A stretch of DNA of 64,000 nucleotides from Enterobacter mori (GTDB lineage Bacteria; Pseudomonadota; Gammaproteobacteria; Enterobacterales; Enterobacteriaceae): the NCBI RefSeq assembly GCF_025244905.1, contig NZ_CP104285.1, positions 3,906,001 through 3,970,000 of the forward strand, read 5' to 3'. The position numbers and the translations under genes are program-made. This document shows, piece by piece, positions 1-9,002 of the stretch. The notes below the pieces were generated by a model. It was not told the origin of the DNA. It ran no database searches and saw only the letters and a list, made by a program, of their open reading frames with translations. Positions within the stretch are counted from its first letter, which is position 1. The number at the start of each line of letters is the position of its first letter.

Positions 1-7
1 CACTCAT
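1..7 (-). CDS. start of next ABC transporter gene (probably second ATP-binding subunit), cut by window edge
   Basis: Only the first seven bases are present: an ATG at 7-5 on the minus strand that overlaps the TGA stop of the preceding ATPase gene as ATGA. Peptide ABC operons usually end with two ATPases of OppD and OppF type, and the OppD-type gene lies just upstream, so an OppF-type partner is expected here. This rests on operon convention and the overlap only; no protein sequence is visible. Confidence 0.45.
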
Positions 8-981
8 GCCTGAATCTCCTTATCGGCCCACAGCCAGCAGGCGGCGCGATGGCCCTCTCCCATGGCGTAAAAAGCGGGCTGCCGTTCACACTGGGGCATG
101 CGTTTCGGACAGCGTTCCGCGAACGGACAGCCAGGCGGCGGGTTAAGCAGGCCAGGCGGCGAACCATCAATGGGCGATAAATGGTGATTGACCTCATCCG
201 GGCGCGGCAGCGAGGCCAGCAGCCCCTGGGTGTAAGGGTGCGCAGGACGATAAAAAATGTCCTCCACGCACCCCTCCTCCATCACCAGCCCGCCGTACAT
301 CACCACCACGCGGCTGCAGACCTGCGCCACCACGCCGAGATCGTGGGTGATCAGCAAAATCGCGGTCCGGGTCTGCTGTTGCAGACTTTTCAGGAGGCGC
401 AGGATCTGCGCCTGAATGGTCACGTCCAGCGCGGTAGTCGGTTCATCAGCAATAAGAAGCTTCGGGTTGCAGGAGAGCGCAATGGCGATCATCACCCGCT
501 GGCGCATCCCACCGCTAAACTCGTGCGGATACTGGTCGTACCGACGTTCCGCCTCGGCAATCCCCACCTGTTCCAGCATGGCGATCGCCGCCGCTTTGGC
601 CGCTTTTTTGGTCAGCCCTTTATTGCGCATCAGGATCTCCGCCATCTGCTTACCGATGGTCAGCACCGGGTTCAGGGCGGTCATCGGATCCTGGAAAATC
701 ATCGCGATCTCGTTGCCGCGAATGGCGCGCATCTGCGCGGGCGTTTTCTGCGCCAGGTCCTCATTCTGGAAGCGGATGCTGCCGCCGGTTATCCGTCCGT
801 TGCTCCCCAGAAGCTGAATGATCGACTTACAGGTGACGCTTTTCCCGCAGCCCGACTCGCCAACAATGCCGACAAGTTCTCCCGCCTGCACCTGAAAGCT
901 CACGCCGCGCACCGCGTGAACCTCGCCCTCGCGGGTGCGGAACGTGGTTTGCAGGTTCTCAAGCGCTAATAAGCTACTCAT
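4..981 (-). CDS. peptide/nickel-type ABC transporter ATP-binding protein (DppD/OppD-like)
   Basis: A 325-residue cytoplasmic ATPase that would power the membrane pore formed by the two permeases encoded just upstream. It shows Walker A (GESGCGKS), the ABC signature (FSGGMRQR) and Walker B (LLIADEPTTALD), followed by the C-terminal extension typical of oligopeptide/dipeptide ATPases, with HPYTQGLL and a cysteine-rich CPFAERCP stretch. I chose the ATG at 981 because an AGGAG sits just upstream and the product then starts MSSLLALENL; an upstream in-frame ATG at 1020 would lie deeper inside the permease gene. The start overlaps the permease stop by eight bases, indicating translational coupling. 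The substrate cannot be named from the ATPase. Confidence 0.9.
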   Translation of the reverse strand: MSSLLALENLQTTFRTREGEVHAVRGVSFQVQAGELVGIVGESGCGKSVTCKSIIQLLGSNGRITGGSIRFQNEDLAQKTPAQMRAIRGNEIAMIFQDPMTALNPVLTIGKQMAEILMRNKGLTKKAAKAAAIAMLEQVGIAEAERRYDQYPHEFSGGMRQRVMIAIALSCNPKLLIADEPTTALDVTIQAQILRLLKSLQQQTRTAILLITHDLGVVAQVCSRVVVMYGGLVMEEGCVEDIFYRPAHPYTQGLLASLPRPDEVNHHLSPIDGSPPGLLNPPPGCPFAERCPKRMPQCERQPAFYAMGEGHRAACWLWADKEIQA

Positions 982-1819
982 CGCGATTCGCTCCTGGCTC
1001 AAAGGCGGTACGGAACACATCGCCCAGCACGTTAAAGCTGAACACCGTCAGCAGGATAAGAATGCCGGGGAACATCGCCAGCCACGACGCTTCGCCAATA
1101 TAGGACTGCGCGTTGTTAAGCATGCTTCCCCACGACGCCGCAGGCGCCTGCACGCCCAGCCCTAAGAAGCTGAGCGTTGACTCCATCAGAATGGCGGAGG
1201 CGATATTGAGCGTGGCCGCCACAATAATGGTCGGCAGCACGCCGGGAATAATGTGGCGCACGATAATACGCAGCGGATGCTCCCCCGACGCGCGGGCATA
1301 AAGCACGTACTCGCGCTCTTTCACCGACAGGGTTTCAGCACGCACCAGACGTGACATGTTCATCCACGTCAGCAGGCTGATAATCAGAATGATGTTATCC
1401 ACGCCCGGCTTGAGGTAAGCATTCACCACCAGCAGCAGGAAGAAGGCCGGAATGGCCATCAGGATATCCACGGCGCGCATCATCAGGTTATCCAGCCAGC
1501 CGCCAAAATAGCCGCTCACCGTTCCCACCAGCGTGCCGATAAGCGTGGAAAAGAGCATGGCGAGAAAACCGACCATCAGGGAGATCTGGCCGCCGTACAG
1601 CGCGCGGGTAAAGTAGTCGCGTCCGTACTCGTCGGTGCCAAACCAGTGTGCGGCATCCGGCGGCAGCGTGCGTGCGCCGAGCGCCATCCGGTCCGGATCG
1701 TACGGACTTAAGCCCGCACAGAGCGCGGCGACAACGAAAATAAAAAGCACAAACAGGGAGAACTGCGCCGGACGGTTGCGGCGCAGCTGGTGACGAACCT
1801 GCTGCCAGCGTCTGCTCAT
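974..1819 (-). CDS. peptide-type ABC transporter permease (DppC-like)
   Basis: A 281-residue inner-membrane permease of the binding-protein-dependent type. The N-terminal part has one membrane helix (residues about 20-40) followed by the short periplasmic stretch common to DppC/OppC proteins (SPYDPDRM). The conserved EAA-type cytoplasmic loop, which docks with the ATPase, is visible around residues 178-200 (ARASGEHPLRIIVRHIIPGV). It lies five bases after the other permease gene and overlaps the ATPase gene by eight bases, so the three are one operon. It forms the heterodimeric pore with the DppB-like protein. Family is clear; transported substrate is not. Confidence 0.9.
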   Translation of the reverse strand: MSRRWQQVRHQLRRNRPAQFSLFVLFIFVVAALCAGLSPYDPDRMALGARTLPPDAAHWFGTDEYGRDYFTRALYGGQISLMVGFLAMLFSTLIGTLVGTVSGYFGGWLDNLMMRAVDILMAIPAFFLLLVVNAYLKPGVDNIILIISLLTWMNMSRLVRAETLSVKEREYVLYARASGEHPLRIIVRHIIPGVLPTIIVAATLNIASAILMESTLSFLGLGVQAPAASWGSMLNNAQSYIGEASWLAMFPGILILLTVFSFNVLGDVFRTAFEPGANRDE

Positions 1820-1824
1820 CCGGG

Positions 1825-2778
1825 TTACCTCAGCGTACGAATGCGGGGATCGGCGAAGCGATAAAGCACATCGGCGATCAGGTTACCGACGATCAGCATC
1901 ATCGACGAGAGCATGATGATCGCCATGATCAGCGGGTAGTCCAGCGAGGCAATCGACTGGATCCCGAGCAGCCCCATCCCTGGCCAGGAGAAGACGCTTT
2001 CCGTCACATAAGCCCCCACAATCAGCTCACCGAACGACAGGCCGAACAGGGTGATCACCGGCAACAGCACGTTTTTCAGCACGTGGCGGAAGAGAATACT
2101 GGAACGCGTCGCGCCGTAGGCAAGCTGAGTCTGCACGTAGTCGGCCGAGAGCTGCGAGATGGTGTTGGAGCGGATGTAACGCACGTAGCTGGAGAGGTTG
2201 TAGAACGTCAGCGCAATACACGGCAGCACGCCGTGACGCAGCACGTCCAGCGCGTTATCCTCCATGCCGATGGTGCGCATCCCCATGCTGGGGAACCAGT
2301 TAAGCTGCACGGCAAAAACGGTGATGAGCAAGATGCCGAACCAGAAAATCGGTACCGAGATGCCGATATAGGCGAACAGGTTCAGCAGGTGATCCAGCCA
2401 GCGGTGCTTAAATGCCCCCGCCAGCAGGCCCAGGGGGATCGCCAGCACGATCGCCATCAGCAGCGACGCGCCCATCAGCCCCAGCGTGGCCGGAATGCGT
2501 TCGCCGATCATCTCCAGCACCGGGCGGTGATAAATCAGCGAATAGCCGAGATCGCCCTGCAGGACGTTTTTCAGCCACAGGACGTACTGCGTGACCAGCG
2601 GCTTATCCAGCCCCAGGCTCTGGCGAATACGTTCAATATCTTCCGGGGCCATACGCGGCGTAATGTACGCCGCCACCGGATCGCCGGGCGCGAGTTTGAC
2701 CAGCAAAAACGCCACCAGCGAAATAAAGAACAGCATCGGCAGCAGCTGCAGCAGCCGACGCGTGAGGAGTGTGTTCAC
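1825..2778 (-). CDS. peptide-type ABC transporter permease (DppB-like)
   Basis: A 317-residue inner-membrane permease with the N-terminal signature of the DppB/OppB group (LLTRRLLQLLPMLFFISLV, then KLAPGDP) and an EAA-like loop near residues 222-243 (AYGATRSSILFRHVLKNVLL). The start codon is GTG at 2778, with an AAGGG about eight bases upstream. It follows the substrate-binding protein gene after a 45-base gap holding a terminator-like hairpin, so permease expression is probably lower than that of the binding protein. With the DppC-like neighbour it forms the transport pore. Confidence 0.9.
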   Translation of the reverse strand: MNTLLTRRLLQLLPMLFFISLVAFLLVKLAPGDPVAAYITPRMAPEDIERIRQSLGLDKPLVTQYVLWLKNVLQGDLGYSLIYHRPVLEMIGERIPATLGLMGASLLMAIVLAIPLGLLAGAFKHRWLDHLLNLFAYIGISVPIFWFGILLITVFAVQLNWFPSMGMRTIGMEDNALDVLRHGVLPCIALTFYNLSSYVRYIRSNTISQLSADYVQTQLAYGATRSSILFRHVLKNVLLPVITLFGLSFGELIVGAYVTESVFSWPGMGLLGIQSIASLDYPLIMAIIMLSSMMLIVGNLIADVLYRFADPRIRTLR

Positions 2779-2791
2779 GACATGCCCTTAC

Positions 2792-2817
2792 AAAAGCCCC
2801 GACCTGATGGCCGGGGC
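2792..2817 (-). terminator. attenuating hairpin between binding-protein and permease genes
   Basis: Read on the minus strand, a 6-bp GC stem GCCCCG / CGGGGC (arms at 2812-2817 and 2796-2801) with a 10-base loop is followed by TTTT. It sits inside the operon, after the binding-protein stop and before the permease start. Such sites commonly let the binding protein be made in excess; the role here is inferred. Confidence 0.55.
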
Positions 2818-2823
2818 AATCGC

Positions 2824-4413
2824 TTATTTCTGATAGATTTTTGACAGATCCTGGAACAGATAGACCGGTTTCGGCTCCGCTTCCTCGGTACCGCCGAAGC
2901 GCTTGTCCACCGCGACGGTCGCGTTGGTGTAGGCAATCGGGTAGTAGGTCATGTCGTTCGCCACGGTCTGCTGAATGTGCTTGTAGATATCGGCACGTTT
3001 CGCGGCGTCGGTTTCCACTGCGCCTTTATCCCACAGGGCATCAAACTGCGGATTTTTGTAGTGCGCGTAGTTATAGGCTTCGTTGCTCATGAACAGCGAT
3101 TTGTAACCGTCCGGCTCGGAGCCCATGATGTAGCCGCCCAGGTTCAGCTCCCACGCGGTGTTGTTCATATCGAGGCTGCGCTGAGACATGGCGTTGGAGT
3201 CCAGCGGCATCAGCTCCACGTTCACCCCAATGCCCTTCAGCGCCTGCTGAATATAGAGCGCCATGCTCTCCTGGGTTTTGTTGGTGTTCACATACGCCAG
3301 GCGCAGCTTGAGGTTATCCGGCGCGCCGGACGCTTTAAGCAGCTCTTTGGCCTTTTGCAGATTGAATGTGTACTGCTCAACGTCATCCGTCTTGTAAAGC
3401 GTGTCGGGCGTCAGGAACGAGGTCGCCGGTTTTGCGTAGTCCAGCGAGGTAAACGCGGTCTGGGTCAGCTCGTCTTTGTTAATGGCGTAAGCAATGGCCT
3501 GACGCAGTTCTTTGCTCTTCATTACCGGCACGTTCTGGTTGAACGTCATATAGGCCAGACGGCCTTCCGGATAGACCACGAAGTCAAACTTACCGGTATT
3601 TTTCAGGCGGTTCACGTCCTGCGGGTCCACCATTTTGAGGTTGATTTCACCGTTTTGCAGCGCAAGGTTGGCGGCGTTGCTGTCTTTGGCGAAACGGTAG
3701 GTGACCGAATCAAGCTTCGCTTTGCCGTTCCAGTAATCATCAAAACGGGTCAGGGCGTAGTACTGCCCGGCGCGGTACTCTTTGAATTTGAACGGGCCAG
3801 AGCCGACCGGCGCATCGTTTTTGCTACTCTTTTCCAGGTCCCCTTCACCGGCGAACACGTGCTGCGGGATCGGGTAGATCTGTACCAGCGTGCCGGTAAA
3901 GGCCGCGCTGACCTGCGGTAAGGTGAACTTAACGGTGCGGTCGTCGACCTTGCTCACCTCAACAGGCTTACCGCCCCAGGTAAACATGCTGCGGAAGAAG
4001 CTGTGCTGTTTGGCATCCAGCAGCTTATTGAAGGTGAAGACCACGTCGTCCGCCGTCAGCGGCTCTCCGTCCTGCCATTTCAGGTTGGGTTTTAACGTCA
4101 GGGTGTAGCTCAGGTTGTCGGCGGAGGGCGTCAGGCTTTCGGCCAGGCCCCATTCAATGTTGCCGTTATTAAAGCTGTACAGCGGAGCATAAAGCGCCTG
4201 CATGATCGTTAACGTCGTACGGTCGCTGGCATAGAGCGGATTCACGGCTAACGGGTCGCCGGAAGTAATACCGATAATCAGCGAACCGCCCTCTTTTGGC
4301 GCGTCGCTTTTTGCCGCCGCGGCCGTATTTGTCTCTTTATTTTTCGCATCATCACAGCCAGCCAGGCCTAACGCGAGCGAAACGACCACTGCCGATAACA
4401 GAAGCTTGCGCAT
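2824..4413 (-). CDS. peptide-type ABC transporter substrate-binding lipoprotein (SBP family 5)
   Basis: A 529-residue periplasmic solute-binding protein of the DppA/OppA class. The N-terminus is a lipoprotein signal with lipobox LAGC (Cys about residue 20), so it should be anchored to the membrane by lipid, unlike the soluble E. coli DppA. The family 5 N-terminal region (LTLKPNLKWQDGEPLTADDV) and the length fit this class. It is first in the minus-strand operon, before both permeases and the ATPase(s). The promoter should lie in 4414-4658, shared with divergent yghU. Ligand could be a peptide, opine, nickel chelate or similar. Confidence 0.88.
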   Translation of the reverse strand: MRKLLLSAVVVSLALGLAGCDDAKNKETNTAAAAKSDAPKEGGSLIIGITSGDPLAVNPLYASDRTTLTIMQALYAPLYSFNNGNIEWGLAESLTPSADNLSYTLTLKPNLKWQDGEPLTADDVVFTFNKLLDAKQHSFFRSMFTWGGKPVEVSKVDDRTVKFTLPQVSAAFTGTLVQIYPIPQHVFAGEGDLEKSSKNDAPVGSGPFKFKEYRAGQYYALTRFDDYWNGKAKLDSVTYRFAKDSNAANLALQNGEINLKMVDPQDVNRLKNTGKFDFVVYPEGRLAYMTFNQNVPVMKSKELRQAIAYAINKDELTQTAFTSLDYAKPATSFLTPDTLYKTDDVEQYTFNLQKAKELLKASGAPDNLKLRLAYVNTNKTQESMALYIQQALKGIGVNVELMPLDSNAMSQRSLDMNNTAWELNLGGYIMGSEPDGYKSLFMSNEAYNYAHYKNPQFDALWDKGAVETDAAKRADIYKHIQQTVANDMTYYPIAYTNATVAVDKRFGGTEEAEPKPVYLFQDLSKIYQK

Positions 4414-4658
4414 CTCACTAACTCCTTGCCTTATAAAGTGTTTATGACTGTATCTTTTATTTATGTTGAAGCATCATATTCAGCTTTATCGGTTTACGCA
4501 TTAATTATGAAAATGCGATTTTCGATTAAGCTTATGCCGTATTTGATATATATAAGCAGCAGAAGGAATAGCGGTTAATTGATTGCGCTCACAACGTTAA
4601 ACGCTTCACAAATCTCCTGCTACACTGCCTCAACACATCACTCAAAAGGCAGGCCAAC

Positions 4659-5525
4659 ATGTCAGACAACACGTATCAGCCACCCAAAGTGTGGGAATGG
4701 AATAAGAACAACGGCGGCGCGTTCGCCAATATTAACCGTCCGATCTCCGGCGCAACGCATGAGAAGGATTTGCCCGTCGGTTCGCACCCGCTGCAGCTCT
4801 ACTCTCTGGGGACACCGAACGGCCAGAAAGTGACGATCATGCTCGAAGAGCTGCTGGCGCTGGGCGTGACGGGCGCGGAGTACGACGCGTGGTTGATTCG
4901 CATCGGCGAGGGCGACCAGTTCTCCAGCGGCTTCGTTGAGGTGAACCCGAACTCGAAAATTCCGGCGCTTCGTGACCACTCCACCACCCCGCCAACGCGC
5001 GTTTTTGAATCCGGCAGCATTCTGCTCTATCTGGCGGAAAAATTTGGTCACTTCCTGCCAAAAGACCCGGCAGGCCGCACCGAAACCCTGAACTGGCTGT
5101 TCTGGTTACAAGGGGCTGCGCCGTTCCTCGGTGGCGGGTTTGGTCACTTCTATAATTACGCCCCCGTGAAGATTGAGTATGCGATCGACCGCTTCACCAT
5201 GGAAGCCAAACGCCTGTTCGACGTGCTGGACAAACAGCTGGCGCGCGGCCGCTACGTGGCGGGTGAGGAATATACCATCGCGGACATGGCGGTCTGGCCG
5301 TGGTTCGGCTGCGTGGCGCTGGGTAGCGTGTATAACGCCGCCGAGTTCCTGGATGCTGAGAAATACACTAACGTGCAGCGCTGGGCGAAAGATGTGGCCA
5401 ATCGTCCTGCTGTGAAGCGGGGTCGTATCGTCAACCGCACCAGCGGCGAGCTGAACGAGCAGCTCCACGAACGCCATGCGGCGAGCGATTTCGATACCAA
5501 CACGGAAGATAAACGTCAGGGCTGA
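4659..5525 (+). CDS. yghU: glutathione-dependent disulfide-bond oxidoreductase YghU (GST family)
   Basis: A 288-residue cytosolic Nu-class glutathione transferase homologue. In E. coli YghU binds two glutathiones and reduces disulfides, with little classical GST activity. The N-terminal extension (YQPPKVWEWNKNNGGAFANI) is characteristic of YghU/YfcG. It is followed by the thioredoxin-like domain (about 45-130, with ESGSILLYLAEKFG, the glutathione-contact ESG segment) and the alpha-helical C-terminal domain. The start at 4659 has AAAGGC upstream. The gene stands alone, divergent from the ABC operon, with its own terminator. Confidence 0.93.
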   Translation: MSDNTYQPPKVWEWNKNNGGAFANINRPISGATHEKDLPVGSHPLQLYSLGTPNGQKVTIMLEELLALGVTGAEYDAWLIRIGEGDQFSSGFVEVNPNSKIPALRDHSTTPPTRVFESGSILLYLAEKFGHFLPKDPAGRTETLNWLFWLQGAAPFLGGGFGHFYNYAPVKIEYAIDRFTMEAKRLFDVLDKQLARGRYVAGEEYTIADMAVWPWFGCVALGSVYNAAEFLDAEKYTNVQRWAKDVANRPAVKRGRIVNRTSGELNEQLHERHAASDFDTNTEDKRQG

Positions 5526-5532
5526 TGAATGA

Positions 5533-5555
5533 CCGGGCGGTTCGCCGCCCTTCTT
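5533..5555 (+). terminator. intrinsic terminator of yghU
   Basis: GGGCGG stem, TTCG tetraloop and CCGCCC (5535-5550), followed by TTCTT, eight bases after the yghU stop codon. The T-tract is imperfect, so strength is uncertain. Confidence 0.6.
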
Positions 5556-5601
5556 CGGCGTTGAGAAAATTGAGTCAGTTTTCTACCGGAAGGATCTTCG
5601 T

Positions 5602-6333
5602 ATGTCAGGCCCGACGCTCAAACAGACCCGCCAGCAGAGCATCGTTGATCTGCTGAGTCAACGCGACTGGCTAACGACCGACGCACTGGCAAAGACACTC
5701 TCGGTCAGCAAGGAGACGATCCGCCGCGATCTGAATATCCTTCAGCAGCAGGGCAAGATCCTGCGCCAGCACGGCCGCGCGCGGCTCATCCACCCCAACA
5801 GCCGCGACGGCGGCGAGCCTTTTGGCGCACGCTTAAAAAGCCATTACGCTGATAAAGCCGATATCGCCCGCCACGCGCTGGACTGGATCAGTGAAGGGAT
5901 GACCATCGCCCTCGACGCCAGCTCGACCTGTTTTCACCTGGCGCGCCAGCTTCCGGATATTGAACTCACCGTATTTACCAACAGCCTGCCAATCTGTCAT
6001 GAGATGGCAAAGCGTGAGCGGATCACGCTCATCTGCTCAGGGGGTACCCTTGAACGCAAGTACCAGTGCTACGTCAATTCCTCTCTCACCACTCAGCTAA
6101 AAGGGCTGGAGATAGACCTGTTTGTTTTCTCCTGCGAAGGCGTTGATGAGCAAGGTACGCTGTGGGATCCGGTGGAGCACAACGCGGACTTTAAAGCACG
6201 ACTCTTAAACCGCGCAAGCCAGTCGCTGCTGCTGATTGATAAAAGCAAATTCCAGCGGTCAAGTGAGGTGAGGATAGGTCAGCTGTCACAGGTGACGCAG
6301 GTGATTCAGCGGGATAGTCTTTCAATGCGGTAA
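5602..6333 (+). CDS. DeoR-family transcriptional regulator, FucR-like
   Basis: A 243-residue DeoR/GlpR-type regulator. Residues about 6-60 form the winged helix-turn-helix with the family motif VSKETIRRDLNIL, and the rest is the sugar-phosphate-sensing DeoRC domain (ALDASSTCFHLARQLPDIEL, TNSLPICHEMAKRERI, SCEGVDEQGTLWD). From memory it resembles the L-fucose activator FucR of E. coli along its whole length (same 243-residue size, shared KSHYADKADIARHAL-like and LLIDKSKFQRS-like stretches). No fucose genes lie beside it. It has a good ribosome site (GGAAGG) and converges on a chemoreceptor gene. A fucose or related deoxy-sugar effector is inferred only. Confidence 0.82.
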   Translation: MSGPTLKQTRQQSIVDLLSQRDWLTTDALAKTLSVSKETIRRDLNILQQQGKILRQHGRARLIHPNSRDGGEPFGARLKSHYADKADIARHALDWISEGMTIALDASSTCFHLARQLPDIELTVFTNSLPICHEMAKRERITLICSGGTLERKYQCYVNSSLTTQLKGLEIDLFVFSCEGVDEQGTLWDPVEHNADFKARLLNRASQSLLLIDKSKFQRSSEVRIGQLSQVTQVIQRDSLSMR

Positions 6334-6370
6334 GGGGTCAGGCCGCGACAGGCGACCCGACCCGATAAGG

Positions 6371-7918
6371 TTATGCGGTGAGGCGGAACTTTTGCACTGA
6401 ACGTTGCAGCTCTTCGGTCTGACGCTCAAGGGCAGAGGCGGCGGCGGAGACCTGCTCCACCAGCGAGGCGTTCTGCTGGGTGACGCCATCCATCTGGGTG
6501 ATAGCGATGCCCACCTGAGAAATGCCCTTACTTTGCTCTTCTGACGCAGACGCAATTTGCTTCATGATGGTGGTCACTTCCGTCACGTCGCGCAGAATCG
6601 CTTCCATGGTGGTACCGGTATCGTTCACCAGCTGCGCGCCCTGCTCTACGCGTGAAACAGAGTCGGCGATCAGCCCTTCAATCTCTTTCGCCGCGTTGGC
6701 ACTGCGGCTTGCCAGGTTGCGTACCTCACCTGCCACTACGGCAAAGCCACGTCCCTGCTCCCCTGCGCGCGCCGCTTCCACTGCGGCGTTGAGCGCCAGA
6801 ATGTTGGTCTGGAAGGCAATGCTGTTGATCACGGTAGTGATTTCCGCAATTTTCTTCGAGCTGTCTGAAATGCCGCTCATGGTGGAGACGACATCTTCCA
6901 CCAGCGAGCCGCCACGGCTGGCTGTGGTTGATGCCACGTCTGCCAGATCGCTGGCCTGACGCGCGCTTTCCGCGTTCAGTTTTACGGTTGCCGTGAGCTG
7001 TTCCATGCTGGCCGCCGTCTCTTCCAGCGCGGCGGCCTGCTCTTCGGTGCGTGACGAGAGATCGTTGTTACCGCTGGAGATCTCCGTTGCCCCGCGCCAG
7101 ATATTCTCGCTGCCAGAACGGATGGTGCTCACCGCTTCGCGCAGGCTGTCCTGCATGGCGCTCAGCAGCGGCACCAGTTGCCCCACGCAGTTACGGCCAA
7201 AGGGTTCAATCGGCTGACTGAGATCGCCCTGCGCAATCTGGCGGAACTGATGACGAATACGATCCAGCGGTTTTACCAGCATCGCGACCAGGTAACGGTC
7301 GGTGAAGAGCAGGATCAGCAGGCCAATGATGGTTGCGGTGATAATCACCGTGCGGGTCATGCTTGTGAGGCTGTCGACCACCACGCGGGTACTGTCGAGT
7401 GCCTTCGCGGCGGCATTGTTAAAGTTCTCTGCCGCCGCCCCGAATGCGCGGCTCAGCGGCGGCGTAACGTTATTGGCCTGCTGGCGATAACCGTCCAGTG
7501 ATTGCTGTTTAGCCTGCTGCATCTGCGGGGTAACGCCCTGATCAAGCAGGGCCTGCCAGGTGCCGATCACCTGAGCGGAAACCTGCTCATCCATCGGACC
7601 GGGTGAAATGGCCTTCATCTCGGCCAGTTTTTTGCTCATGTTATCCAGCGCCTGCTGAGCAGAGGCCAGATCCGGCGTGCCGCCTGCGGCTTTGGTTTCC
7701 ATTGCGCGGCTCAGGCGTGTGACAAAGCGGAAGTACTGATCGTTACCCTGGCTGAGTACCGTCATCTGTTTAACCAGTTGCCGGTCAACCTCGTTGCCAT
7801 CCGAAACGCGAGAAAGTGACCAGGTGCTGTACAGACCCACACCCGCCCACATTAAACAAAAGATCCCCAGTATCGTCAGCATGACGAAACGGATAGTGAA
7901 ATTACGAAGCATCTGCAT
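6371..7918 (-). CDS. methyl-accepting chemotaxis protein (Tar/Tsr-type topology)
   Basis: A 515-residue chemoreceptor. A membrane helix at about 9-30 precedes a roughly 160-residue periplasmic four-helix-bundle sensor, a second membrane helix (about 190-210, [16 protein letters not shown]), a HAMP domain and a long cytoplasmic coiled coil. The hairpin tip that binds CheA/CheW is intact ([20 protein letters not shown]). It lacks the C-terminal NWETF-like CheR tether and ends KFRLTA, so adaptation probably relies on other receptors. A sigma-28 promoter lies upstream, tying it to the flagellar regulon. The ligand is not predictable. Confidence 0.92.
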   Translation of the reverse strand: MQMLRNFTIRFVMLTILGIFCLMWAGVGLYSTWSLSRVSDGNEVDRQLVKQMTVLSQGNDQYFRFVTRLSRAMETKAAGGTPDLASAQQALDNMSKKLAEMKAISPGPMDEQVSAQVIGTWQALLDQGVTPQMQQAKQQSLDGYRQQANNVTPPLSRAFGAAAENFNNAAAKALDSTRVVVDSLTSMTRTVIITATIIGLLILLFTDRYLVAMLVKPLDRIRHQFRQIAQGDLSQPIEPFGRNCVGQLVPLLSAMQDSLREAVSTIRSGSENIWRGATEISSGNNDLSSRTEEQAAALEETAASMEQLTATVKLNAESARQASDLADVASTTASRGGSLVEDVVSTMSGISDSSKKIAEITTVINSIAFQTNILALNAAVEAARAGEQGRGFAVVAGEVRNLASRSANAAKEIEGLIADSVSRVEQGAQLVNDTGTTMEAILRDVTEVTTIMKQIASASEEQSKGISQVGIAITQMDGVTQQNASLVEQVSAAASALERQTEELQRSVQKFRLTA

Positions 7919-7970
7919 AGAGTTATCCTTGCCGTGAGGGTGAATTCGCCCAGAGGCGAGTACTCCCTCG

Positions 7971-7997
7971 TTATCGGCAGATGCTGCGGAAAATCTA
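7971..7997 (-). promoter_or_regulatory. flagellar sigma-28 (FliA) promoter of the chemoreceptor gene
   Basis: On the minus strand TAGATTTT (7997-7990) and GCCGATAA (7978-7971) are separated by exactly 11 bases. The -10 element matches the FliA consensus fully and the -35 element matches TAAAGTTT at six of eight positions. Transcription would begin near 7964, about 45 bases before the chemoreceptor start. Confidence 0.82.
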
Positions 7998-8032
7998 ACC
8001 TTTTATGATCGATCGTGATGCCGTTTTTTTAA

Positions 8033-8920
8033 TTAATTCAGGTACTTTTCAAACCAGCTTAACGTTCGCTGCCAGGCAAGCTCGGCGGCAGGTTCGTCAT
8101 ACCTTGGGGTAGAATCGTTGTGAAATCCGTGGTTTACACCAGGATAGATGTACGCCTCGTAGACCTTATTATTCAATTTAAGCGCTGCTTCATAGGTAGG
8201 CCAGCCCTCGTTAATATTTTTGTCGAGTTCGGCATAATGCAGCAGAAGTGGCGCTTTTATCTTTGGAACATCCGCAGCTGCAGGCTGCCGCCCGTAAAAA
8301 GGTACGGCGCAATCCAGCTCCGGGTAAGCGACGGCTGCCGCATTCGACACGCCGCCTCCGTAGCAAAATCCGGTGATCCCCACTTTTCCCGTCGCCTCGG
8401 GGTACTTTTTCATAAACTCGACGGCGGCAAAGAAGTCATTCATCAGCTTTGTCGGATCGACCTTCTGCTGCAGTACCTTTCCCTCGTCATCATTACCGGG
8501 GTAGCCGCCCACCGAGCTTAAGCCGTCCGGGGCCAGCGCAATGTATCCAGCCTTTGCCACGCGCCGCGCCACATCTTCGATATAGGGGTTCAGACCACGG
8601 TTTTCATGTACCACCACCACAGCAGGCACTTTCCCGCTGGCCTTGCTCGGTTTTACCAGGTACCCGCGCACCTCTCCGTGACCATTGGGCGACGGATAAG
8701 TAATGTATTCCGGGAGGATGTCGGGGTCGGTAAATTTCACCTGCTCTGCAAGCGCATAGTTGGGTTTGAGCATGTTGAACAGCGCCAGCGCCGTTACGCC
8801 GCCAACGGCATAGCGTGCCGCAAGGTTAAGGAACTCGCGTTTGGTGATCTTACCGTGGGCGTAATAGTCGTAGTAATCGAGCAATTCCTGGGGAAAGTCT
8901 TTGGCTGTCAGGCGCGTCAT
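8033..8920 (-). CDS. yghX: dienelactone hydrolase family protein YghX
   Basis: A 295-residue alpha/beta hydrolase of the dienelactone hydrolase group. The probable triad is visible: nucleophile Cys in [12 protein letters not shown], Asp in HYAELDKNI and His in [10 protein letters not shown]. The first 60 residues carry [19 protein letters not shown], a KR-type Tat-like or membrane-anchor segment, so the enzyme may be exported or membrane-tethered. A good GGAGAT precedes the start. It is divergent from gpr, with only about 80 bases between the two starts. The E. coli K-12 copy is, as I recall, a broken gene; this copy is full length. The substrate is unknown. Confidence 0.88.
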   Translation of the reverse strand: MTRLTAKDFPQELLDYYDYYAHGKITKREFLNLAARYAVGGVTALALFNMLKPNYALAEQVKFTDPDILPEYITYPSPNGHGEVRGYLVKPSKASGKVPAVVVVHENRGLNPYIEDVARRVAKAGYIALAPDGLSSVGGYPGNDDEGKVLQQKVDPTKLMNDFFAAVEFMKKYPEATGKVGITGFCYGGGVSNAAAVAYPELDCAVPFYGRQPAAADVPKIKAPLLLHYAELDKNINEGWPTYEAALKLNNKVYEAYIYPGVNHGFHNDSTPRYDEPAAELAWQRTLSWFEKYLN

Positions 8921-9002
8921 CGCTTATCTCCAAAATTTGTGATTTGATAAGCATAGAATGAAAACGCTGTTTCGAAAATTCATCACCAAGAAAGGAGACA
9001 TC

